From Spartinivicinus marinus (lineage in GTDB: Bacteria > Pseudomonadota > Gammaproteobacteria > Pseudomonadales > Zooshikellaceae), in contig NZ_JAPJZK010000001.1 of NCBI RefSeq assembly GCF_026309355.1, forward strand, positions 4,112,501 through 4,176,500: 64,000 nt of DNA, written 5' to 3'. Shown one piece after another: positions 51,701 through 63,700 of the stretch. Each line of letters opens with the position of its first letter. The stretch's first letter is position 1. The notes under the pieces were generated by a model, which did not search any database, was not told where the DNA came from, and saw only the letters and a program-made list of their open reading frames with translations. The position numbers and the translations under genes were made by a program.

Positions 51701-54700
51701 CCCGCTCAACCTAAAGTATTAGAAGGGATGGATGCTTATCAGTCTAGTCATTTAACCCACGTTATTGCTTTACCTTATTCTGCCCTAGGGGCGGGTAGTC
51801 AGGATCGGAAAAAATACCCAGGGGTTATTCAGATAACCAATGATGTGGCGTTAGCATTACATCGGGTTGAGCCTATAAATGGTATTTTGGATTACAATGC
51901 TGAAAATAAACTGCTGGCTAAATTAGTATTTAGCAAGGATATCGCAGCAGACTTTAATAAAGCTAAGTTTTCAGTAACTAAGGAAAATGGCGATACAATT
52001 GAATACGCTATCGATCTAAATGGTAATGATGCTGAAGTTACGCTAAATAAAAATCATGGTTTAAAAGTTAATGATAAGCTGTTTATTAACGTAGCCAGTG
52101 GTTTAGCCTCATATAATAAAACGACAAATACAGTCTTATATCAGTTAGAAAAAGACCAGCAAGTAGCCTTAACTTTTCGTGGCAAGCGCCCAGACAACAT
52201 TGCAATTGAAGCCATTTTACCAAGACGGGTATTAACAGGTAAAACCCAACAGGTAACAGTGGGTGTGTATGGGGCACCGCTAGATAAAAGCCGAGTTGAA
52301 CTATGGGTTGCAGGTAAGCAGTTATCCATCAGTAAAATTGAAAGCCATGATAACCAAGAGCGGTTAGCCATGATCACCGCTGAAGCACCGGCAATTGATG
52401 TACCTGGTTATTACGATGTATGGGTAAAAGTTGAAAAACAAGGCATTTGGCAAAAAGCCATCTTACAAGGCGCTTATGCCGTTGATCATGCCATTAAATT
52501 GCACTCTGTTACCCCAAGCTGGGGACCATTAACTGGTGGCACTCAAGTTGAATTAAGAGGTGAAGGTTTTGAGCCTGGTAACACGGTAATGGATGGTTTG
52601 CAGCTGTTTATTGGCTCTACTCCTGTAACTGACTTCGAAGTACTGGCTACCAACCGATTAATTATGCGTACCCCTAAAGGTGTGGTGGGTCGTCATGAAG
52701 TGATTGCTGAAAACCGTTTTGGCGATCAAGTACGTCTTGATCGTAGTAACGGTTTTGGTTATGGCTTAAAACAACTGGCTGTGACTCAGGCTACCCGTGT
52801 GGGCCCGGTTGCTGTGACAGTTGACCAAACCGATGGTGTGGCTTATACCGCAACTGGCTTCTTTACTGAAGTGACCCCTTATAGTGGTAAAGATCCGTCA
52901 GTCATGCGCTCATTTGCGGTGAAATACCTAGATCAATATTTACCTGAGCAGCTGCGCCTTGCCACATTTGATATTAACAATCCATCTCAGCCTTTATTAG
53001 TTGGTGGTGCCCCTGTATTGCCAGAAGCCAAACAGGATGATGAATTGGTAAAAAATGCGCTACTTAGAAAACTATTAGCAGCAAAAGCATTAGGTGATGA
53101 TCCAATTGACTCTATCTTTGAAAATGGCAAGTTGGAAGACAACCTTACTGAAGAAGAATTAAATGAGTGGCTGAAAGTACAGCATAGCTATTTACCCACA
53201 ACGTTAGACTCATTAAATGCGCAAATTGTTAAACAATGGGAGCTGGATAGTAACGGCACTGATTTAGTAGAAGCCAAATATGCTTATATTGCAAATGGCT
53301 CTGGTGGTGTTGTCCAACTGAATGCAAATGATGGTAATGGTTTACCGCTGGTGAGTGTGGTGAATCATGAAGATGCCTTTAAGCATACGACAGATATTAT
53401 CAAACAAGGAGATGCACTATTTACTGCCACAGCCAATGGTGGGGATACAAAACTTGGAGTTGATGAGACTTGTAAACGGGGAAGTGCTAAATTTACGCCA
53501 GGTGCAGTGCAAAGCCTGTCGTATAAAGCTGCCAATGACCCAGTCAGTTTTGGCGATGTTGGTATTGTTGGTGGTGCAACAGTATTCTTTGATGGTGAGT
53601 GGTTATATGCAGGTGGAACTCTTGGTGGAAAGGCTCATTCCCCAGCAATTGAAGAGTGTAGACATTGGCGACTGGTTCAAGGGAATCGTAGTCGTGATGC
53701 TGTTGGAGATTCCTCTACAACAACTGATGGTGATAGCGCTAAATTAGGAAATAGTTTTAGTGCCATTAACTTGCTTGATCCAAGCTTAACCAAGTCGCAA
53801 AACTTTGATGTCAATATCCAAGATGTGGTGGCTTATGGTGATCGTTTAATTATTGCTTTGGGCGGTAAAGGCATTGTAATTGTCCCTAAAGATGATTTAG
53901 AAAAGCAAACTCCGTTCTTAATTGATGAAAAACTACAACACGCTGCTGGACATGTTCGTAAGTTAAAAATATTTGGCAACCTGTTATTCTTGGCCGCAGA
54001 AAATGGCTCTGTGGTGGTGCTGGATATTAATGACATTAATAAACCTAAAGTCATCAGTGCTGGTAATATTGAGTCGGTTGATGATATTGATATTTTTAAC
54101 GACCGCTTAATTGCTGCTGGGGGTAAAGCAGGTTTACGGGTATTCCAGTTACCCCATAGCTTTGTGGTTGCAGCTAATGTGCAGCCTGGTGGACTGTTAT
54201 CCAGCCATCAAGATAGCCATTTCACTTTTAGCTTTAACGAGCCTGTTAGTGTTAAATCATTGCAAGCAGCGGGTGCTGTCACTTTATCTGTTATTAGTGA
54301 AGAAGATGACCAGCCAACTCCAATTGAAGTGACGGTAGAACCAGTAAATGAGGTTGAAGGACGGACTAAAACCTTTGCTGTTAAATTCGAAAAACAGCCA
54401 AATACTCGTTATGAATTAGCCGTTAATCATGTAGAAAATTTACGTGGCTCCCATTTATGGGCACCCTTTATTCGTGAATTTAAAACCACGAAAACTGCTG
54501 TCCAGCGTCCAATCATGACGCGTATTGCTCAAGGTAGCTTATTAGCGGATGATAATCAGGCGCAAGTTAAAGTATTTGGTCAGCATTTCCAAGCTGGCGT
54601 CACTAAAGCCTACATTAATAGTTATCCAATTAACTTCACAGTTAACTCTGCTACTGAATTAACTATTTCAGGGGTTGTGTTACAACAGCTTAACCTGGAG

Positions 54701-57700
54701 CCAGGTCAATATCATTTACGCTTGGCAAACGATGATCTTTCATCTGTCTATCTTGGTGCGATTGTTTATGGCGCTGAGCTTGGGCAAGCAGAAGTGCAAA
54801 TGGATTTAGACGCAGGTGAGCAATCTGGTGGCTATGCTGTAACGGCAACCACGCCTGAAGGCAAAGGTATTTTCTTACCTGGCACCAAGGTGAAGTTCCA
54901 GTCACGTAGAGATAACACAGTTGTTATGTCTGAGTTTTTGCCAGGTGGTGGTGAGATTCGTGACTTAAAAGACGACGTTATCAGCCTGGAAGAATTCCGC
55001 TTTAAAGTACCTGCTTCTGAATACCCTGGTGTTTATGATGTGTATGCAATTATTCCTTCAGGTGGCAGCCATCAAGAAATTAAACTGGGTGAATTTGCTT
55101 ATACGGCAGGTGTAGGTCGTGAATGGAATTTACCAAACTATCCACCGATGGAGATCGGTGCAGCTTTTGAGCGGGATGATACGTTATTTATCGGGGTTAA
55201 ATCAGGTACAAAACCAACGGCAATAAATCGATTTTTAATGTCGAGTGGTTTTGAAACCTATGATGTATCTATTCCTGATCGTCCCGTTCGGTTAGCTCAG
55301 TTAAGAACCGAATCTCCTATTACTGGTGTGGCAGTAGCTGATGGTGTTGCTTATTTAGCAGCACAGCGAGAAGGTTTATTGCTGGTTGATGTAAATAACC
55401 CCGCTCAACCGTTTAGAGTACGTTCTATTAGTTTACCTGGGCAACGAGCAATGGATGTGGCTATTGATCCAGTTAAACAAGTATTAGCTTTAGCGGTAGC
55501 TGATGATTTAGGTTCAGGCTTTATTCGCTTCTTTGATTTAACGGATGATGAGCTAGGTCAACCGGCTGGTTATAGCAGCATTATTTTCCATGCAAAATCA
55601 GACGACAATCAGCTGCAAGGCCAGCCTATTGATATTGCCTGGCAGGATGGCAAGTTGGTTATCCTGCACCTGTATAAAGATAACTTAAAACTGGCTGAAG
55701 TATCTGGTTTTGGTGGCACTCTACAGCAGAAGCTGCATAACTTGTCGATTGAAGCAGCGCAAGATTTTAAAGCAGGACAAGCTAATGACTTGCTACAGGC
55801 TTCCATGCAAGTGGAATATGGCCAGGTCCATATTGGTACCCATAATCGTCATTGGGTATTAGTGCCGGATCAAACAGGTGAATGTCAGCTTTCTCACTGG
55901 CAAAAGCGGGAAAAAGGCGGGGAGCTATTTGCCCAAGGTGGCCAGCTGATGTCGTCTAATCAGGGTGGTGTTCTACAAATCCGCACGGCTAACTTAGCGG
56001 TAACCGCATTTACCCCAGCTGCTGGCAGTGTCATTGCGAAAGAACAAACCATTCGGGTTCGTTTTAATAATTTAATGAATACTGACAAAGATAAAATAAC
56101 TGAGTGGTTACAGTTAGTTGACCAAGCAGGTCAGTTAATTGATCAGTCTTTTTATAAAGTAACTGCCATTAATAGTCTGGTTGGTGCTTATTTAGATATT
56201 AGTTTTAATCAGTCCATGCCAACCGGTGGCTTTACTATAAAAATAGCGAAGGGCTGGTTGGACTTAACCGGCAAGACAATGGTTGCTGGTGCAACAGCGC
56301 ATTACACTTATCAACCTGTGCAACGCCCTGCTATTGAGCGAGTAGAGCGCCTAACAGAAGATACAAGTCATGATTCAGCTATAGATAGCTCAGCAATAGA
56401 TGGTTCAACTACAGAAAGCACTATTAATAAAAACACTCACTTATTCCATGGTGATAAGACTGAAACGGTTAAATTAATAGGTGACCACTTTGCGTCTGGC
56501 TTAAAAATATGGGTGGGTGAAACCCTGGTTACTGGTTCAGTCACAGTAGCGGAAGACGGCAAGAGTGTTACTTTTGCTATGCCAACCTTAAATTTAGGTG
56601 TATCAGCGACAACGTTGCCTATTAAAGTGGAGCAAGCAGGCTTAACCACTATTAAATTAGGTGCACTGACCATCCTGCCTAAAACCCATATTGACAGCTT
56701 CTTCCCATTATCTGGCCCACCAGAGGGAGGTAATCGTGTCAGTATTTATGGTCGTGGTTTCAGTTATGGTGTTACGGTTAAGTTTGGTAATAATCTGGCG
56801 GGTGATTTAAAGGTTATTAATAGCCATCATATTGAAGTGCGTGCGCCTTCTGGCAACTTTGGTTCAGTTTCCATTACTGTGGAGCAGCCTAATTTCCCTG
56901 GTGAAGTCAGTAAAGCCACTGAAAACTATTTTTATGCAGGTAAACAAGTTGGCTCTGTTAATTTACCAACCGATGTGCCTAGTCCAGTGTCTGCATTAGT
57001 GCAAAAGGACCAACTGTTGTATGTGGTTACTGGTGGTTCGTTTAGTATCCGGGATCGTCAAGGTATAAATCGGGGTAGTCTTTTAAGCCAAAAAGCTCGT
57101 TTGTCATTGTTAAATGTTGCAGATCCAGTAAAACCTGAAGTGTTAGAAAAACTACATGATGATGGTTTTAACAGGCCTTTCCATTTTGAGGTAGAAGGTT
57201 TAAATGGATTTGAAGATATAACTTTAGAAGGTAATCGTTTATTTGTTGCAGGGAAGAACCGTCTTTACTATTTCGATATTACTTTAGCTACTAATCCACT
57301 GTTATTAATGGATTATCCTTTATCAGATGGTGAAACCATTAGAAGTTTGGCCGTTAAGGATGAAGTGCTTTATGTGGCGACACGGAAAGGGCTTCGTATC
57401 TATAAAATATTAGCGAATGATTTGTTATTAATTCGCAGTCTTTCTATTGAAGATATTGGTGGTTCGCCATCTCAACTGCGTGTAGAAAACAATAGTTTAT
57501 GGATAGCGCAAAAACTAACGCGTAAGCTAGTGCAAATTGAATTGGCTAGTGGTGAATTTAAGGTTATTCGTGAGATTATTCCTTTCAATCAGGATGGCCC
57601 TGTTCAAGTGGAAGATATTTGGATTCAGGATAATTTATTATTAGTCGCTACTGGTCATAATGGAACAGTACAGCTCTATGCCCTGGATAGTGATACATCG

Positions 57701-60700
57701 GCTACTAAAATTGCTGAATTAAAACTAGCCCACTTAATGGCAAATGGAGATATTTCAGCAAATCGCCTATACCTTCATGGCCAAACCCTTTATGTAGTAG
57801 CAGAAGAAGGGGATGTACAGTTATTTGATATTTCCAGTTGGCTAGCCGGCAATGTAGCTGAGCCTATACCATTACATTATTACTATGCCGTAATGGGTAA
57901 TACCACAGCACTTGCTGTATCGCCTCGTGCACTTTATGCGGGCACAGCTTTTGGTTATTACAATGGTAAGGCAGTAGAAAACCCTGCACCAGCAGATGAG
58001 CTGCCAACAGCTTTAGGTGGTGGTTTAAATACAATTAAAAATGATTTGCTCACTATTATGGAGCAATTCCCTGCACCAAGTGGCCTACTTGCCAAAGGTG
58101 AAAAGGTTGAGGTGCAATTTAACCGTTTAATCAGTAATACCCAGTTAGCTAAGGAGAGCATTAATCAGTTATTTACAGTCAGCTTATCTGGTGTGCCTGT
58201 GAGTGGTACTGTTAAAGCATATACCAATAATGCGGGTACACGACTTGTATTTACCCCAGCGGCCTCTTGGCAAGCTAATAAGCAGTATCGTGTCGTATTG
58301 TCTGGTGGTATTAAAGATATTCATGGTGAGGCTTTAGGTGCTGATTACCGCTTTAAATTTGTTGCCACAGGACAAGTCCGTCCAAAATTTGCCTCTGTTA
58401 CCCCAGCATTCTCTAGCTGGCATAAGGGGGAAACCGTCCAAATTACGGGGGAAGGTTTTACTGAGAATAGCAGTGTGTCGATTGGTGGCCAACTTGTGCC
58501 AACTGAATCAGTCAAATTGACTAAAACGAATCAATTAACTGTTACTGTTCCGGTATTAACTAAGTCACCTGCAGAAAATCGTTTGGTGGGTATAACCGTA
58601 AGCAATGGTTCATTAAGTCACTTTAAAGCGGCTCAGCTGACTTATGTAGCCGACCCAACTATTGAAAAAATTGGTCGTTACTCTCGTGATCATCAAGAGT
58701 TAAATGACAATATACATCAGTATCAGTTTAATCAGCAGGATATTATTGCCATTCAAGGTAAAGGTTTTAGCCCTTCAACTAAAGTATTTATCAATGGTAA
58801 CGCTGCAGAAGATGTCCGATTTGAGTCATCTGAAATAATCAGCTTTAGATTGCCTGCAAACACTTTAGGTGAACTCACTATTTCTATTCAAAATGGTGAT
58901 GGAAAGCCTGTTGAAAATAAAAAACTGTTAATTACCCTGGAGCCAAAACAACAAATTACTGATATTGCAGGTTGGTATCGGAATGGCTCTAATTTATTAG
59001 TCTGGAAAGATAGTGAATTCAGACTTTATTCCACCTTAGAAAGTGATATACCACTGTTATTGTCTACAGCTAATGTCAACCGTCCTGTCCATACTGCCGT
59101 AATGAATAATGGTTATGTGACCTTGCTGGTTGGTAGTGGTTGTGGGGAAACTGTGCCTACAGGCAAACGCTGTGATGTACAGGTGTGGTCTGTCGCTGAC
59201 CCTTATTCACCTGAGTTGGTGAATACCATTAATAATGCCCGTGGCTATGCTATGGATAAATTGCGGCCACTGGCAAATGGTTTTGTTGGGTATGCGGAAA
59301 ATAATCTGGTGTTGGGTAATGAGCTAGGCGCTGATTTATTACAAGTCGCCTTAACTGATGTAAATAACCACTTAGTGGATGTTGCAGTTGTAGAAGATCA
59401 CCTGTTGTTATTTAGAACCAGAACCATTGAAGCCCGTTCAATTGCCACCCCAGCAACAATAGCTGAGACTGTTAGCCACAGCATTATAGAAAAACCACTG
59501 ACTATGAAAGTTAATGGGGCAATTGGTGTGATTGCAGGTAAACGAAGCTTGCAATTTATTGATACCAGCAATTTACCAACCAGCTTACAAAATATTGAGG
59601 CAACGAATTACCCCGTTAATGTTGAAATTAAGGATATTGCATTAAGTGGAGAATTATTGGCTATTGCTCAATCATCAAAAATTAATGTTTATGACATTAA
59701 TGCAAGTCAAGAAAATAAATTAACTGATTTGGTGCCAGTATTTACTCGCTTTGCCAATACTGATCAATTGAGCCTACAAGGCAGTTTACTAGAGTGGAAT
59801 AACAGCAGCTGGTATTACAATGTACAGCTACCCATTGCCAATGCTTATGCAGTATATCCCAAACAACTAGATAACGACGACAACCCAATTAGTCTTCTGA
59901 CCAGTGGTGAAAGTAAGGCATGGCAATCCGTTATTGTGCAGGTGAGGAAAGCGGACACCAATGAGCTGGTGCCTGGTGATGTGGCGTTAAAAGGGAATAT
60001 TCTTAGCTTCCAGCCAAGAGGTCAATATCAGTTAGATAGCCGTTATAAATTAAGCTTTTTTAACCAGCCCAAGCAAACCGTTAACTTACCTGCGATGGAC
60101 TTTAATGTGCCACGTCAGGTGAAAACGGCAAAACTATTTGATATTGAACAAGCCTCTGTTGCAGGTATTGCACCTACTGCCATCAATAATGAGGATGCTA
60201 CCCAGGTTACTATTGTTGGCCAAAACTTAAATCAAATTAATGAAGTTAAAGTGGCAGGTAAAAGGTTATTAAAAGCTAATAATGATTTTACTGTGTCTAC
60301 TGATGGCAATGAGTTGCACTTTAATCAGCGTTTAACTCAAGTTGGGCTACATTCGTTACTTTTAGTCTCTAATGCAAAAACCATTATTTTACCAGCCGCT
60401 ATTAATGTAACGGAGAAATTGGCGTTAACAGCAGCTGTTAGTCATTATGGAACTGACGAAGAAAATGTAGGGTCTACTGAGCAGGCATCGATTATCAGTG
60501 ATATTGGTGGTACAGCAATTCGCTTACAAGGCAAAGGACTTGGCACGGATGTGAAATTGTATTGGTTGGCTGAAAAAGAAACCTTTGCTGAAGATACTAG
60601 CCTGCAGCTGAATTATCGTTATGAAAATAATGAAATCCACTTTACTGTGCCTGCTGTAGCTAAAACCGACAGTTATAAGGCAGGTAGTAAGTATCGGGTT

Positions 60701-63700
60701 GAGGTAGTACGACAATCTACCAATGAGCAAGTGACATTAACACCTAACCAGATGTTGACGGTGGTGGATGACACAGCTCCTCATATTCGCGTGAAACATC
60801 ACTTGAATTATCAGCAACCAGTACGACTTGAGGCAGATGAGCCGGTAACCTTTAGTCAGTTTAAAGTGGTTCGTGTATTTAATGATTATGGCAACCAACC
60901 ACCACAAGATGTCACTGAGTTTTTTGTTCAAGATCAGTTGGTGGCAAATAATATTATTCAAATTAAACCCAAAAAAGGTTATGCCTTAGCACATAATTCT
61001 ATCTATCAAGTAACAATAGAGGGAATTAAAGATAAGCATGACAATATTGCTTACGGTAATGATGTGACTGCAGGACGGTATGAATATGACGTCCCAACTC
61101 ATGACCGCTTACCACCACGGAATATTCAATTAACCCGTGCTGATACCAATCAGGTTATTACATCTACCAGTGATGATGGTGATGGTCAGGCGGTGTTAAC
61201 GAAAAACCGTGAGTATTGCTTGATTGTTTCAGCTGAAGATAACAGGGAAGCCAAATTAAGCTTTAAATACCGTGAGTCATTTGATGGTGGCTTTAATTTT
61301 GGCCCTGAAAAATCAGTAGGACAGTGTAAAAATGGACAAAAAAGTTTTACTTTAAGTGTTCATAATAAGGCTGAAGGTCTTGCATTAAAGGTAATTGCCA
61401 GTGATGGACAACAAAAAGTTGAGCAGATTTATCGGATTAAACTAAAAGATCCCGAAATAAAATTAGCTTCTTTTAGTACGACACCTGAAGTAGTGGAAGA
61501 AGCTACCACTGCAACCTTGGTATTTAATGTAACTGGGGATGTGGACTTGGTTGATTGGAAGTACAGCCAGGTTCAGGTGAAGCTCAACAATAAGTGGCAG
61601 CCAATTGAAACAACTAAACAGGCATCAACAGATAAGCGTAGTCAAACCATTACGGGCAAGTTACGTCATCCTAAATTAATTGAGCTTACCAGCGATAATC
61701 CTAGAAGTTTGCAACTTGAAGCACGGCTGCGGGTGAATATTGGTTTAAATACCATCAGTGATTTAAATGCCACTTATACCTTGCATTTAGATAAAACCAA
61801 ACCAACCATCAGCATTGTTTCGCCTAAGCATGATGACTTTGTACCTTATGGTGAGCGAGTGGATGTACTCATCAACTCATTTGATAAATATGGTATTGAT
61901 CGAGTAGAACTGGCGAAAAATAATGAAGAATGGCAGTCATTAAAAACACCAAACCATTATAGTTTTACTCAAGAAAAACCAGAGGCTAGCAACTCAAATA
62001 ATGGCGGTATTGAAAGTATTAACATTAAGGTACGTGCCTTTGACCCGAATGGTAATGAAAGTGATCCAGCGGCTAATGGTCGGTCGGAAATTACCATACA
62101 TTTGTATGACCCAGAACAAGGTGCGCCACAACTAAAGATATTGTCACCAACAGATGGGGCTGTATTCCACGAAAAACAGCCAGTGACATTTGAAGTATTA
62201 ATGCGCAATGTGTTAGAGGCCACTTTATATTTGGATATTGCTGGCCAGGCTGATCACTTGGATAACCCTACACCGATTAAACTGACGCGTAGTGCAGAAG
62301 ACAAAGAGCAGGTATTTGTAACGACGACAATTCCTGCTATTGAAAAAGACGTGGTTGTGTTAGCCCGTGTGGAAGCTGGCACTGCGTTAAAAGCCCGTGC
62401 TCACCTAAATGTGAAAAAAGATAAGGGTATTGATGAAGCATTAACAATTAACAGCCAGCCAGCAACCCATATCTTGTCGGGTACAGAGCTATCTGTACAG
62501 GCTGCGGTAGAACCAGAAATGGTAGACTATAGCAGGCAGTCCAAACTGGCGGTTAAATCAGATCAGGCAGCATTAGTTGAGGCAGAATTGAAGCAAGGCA
62601 TTCAGTTTTGGGAGACACCAACCAATGTAGCTAACTTAACCTTAGAGGCTTTATTAAAGGACTTATCTGGCCATAGTAAAACTGCCAGTAATACCCTACT
62701 GGTGGTGCCTTACTTTAATGGCGATAAATTACCTGTTTATCAGACAACAGATGCTACCTGGCAAATTGAGCATCCTGCTTATGCGCTAGGCTTTAATAAC
62801 AGTAACGCTGCTTTAATTTGGGTGGAAAACCAGCGTGGCGGTGGTTTTAATATCCGTAATGTAGAGCAGCAGTTAGTAACATCTGAACAAGGAAAAGTGA
62901 AATTCCTTGGTTTTAATGGTCAACAATTAATCACCCAGGTATTAAAAGGTGGTGATGACCACCTAGTGGTATACCAGGCTCAAGCAGGTCAATGGCAATC
63001 TGTATTAGAGCAAAAAATTTACGGTGATTTGGTTGGAGTAAATGGTCAGGCAGTATACCTGCAATATGGTCAAACCCTGTCAGCAGTGGTATTAACTGCA
63101 AATCAACACAACCAATTACAAGCAGTGCCTGCTGCAGGTATTAGTGTGGCAGAGCCAATACGTGCCGTGCAGTTGGATCAAGGCCAGTTATATGCACTGA
63201 CGGCTTCTGGTTTATACCAATTTGGCTTAACTGTGGCGGATGGCTTTTTACAGCTTAATCAGCAGTTATTCCTGGCTTTAGCTGACCAGCAAGGGTTGGC
63301 AGTCAGTGGTAATCGTTTGGCTACTTGGGTAACCAATCAAGCGGGTACTAAAGTACAGCAGTTTGCGATTAGTGACCAAGGTGAGTTGATACAAGCAATT
63401 GATCAAACAATAAACTTACCTAATACCATTAACCAAGCTCACTGGGATAACCAATGGCTTTGGCTTGCAACTGAACAAGATAATCAGCCTTTATGGAAGG
63501 CTTATCAACAAGCTAACCAGGTAGCAGACTATCATGCTAATGAGCTGTTATTTACACCAACGGCTTTATTTGAAGTAACCTCTCAGGCGATTTTACAGCG
63601 TGCTGTTCAAACATCGACATCATTACCACAACCGAAGGTAACGACTAAAACAACAGCTACGGGTTGGCAGTTAGATGTCAGTGCTGCGCCATTACAACCA

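Noticed and set aside
38090-60110. CRISPR-like or satellite DNA repeats in the giant gene
   Set aside because: The repeats are at protein-domain level and strongly diverged in DNA; there are no short identical direct repeats with spacers.
37879-62223. Many 60-116-codon frames, mostly on the minus strand, across the giant gene
   Set aside because: They are shadows of the single plus-strand frame, which has a signal peptide and coherent domain repeats.
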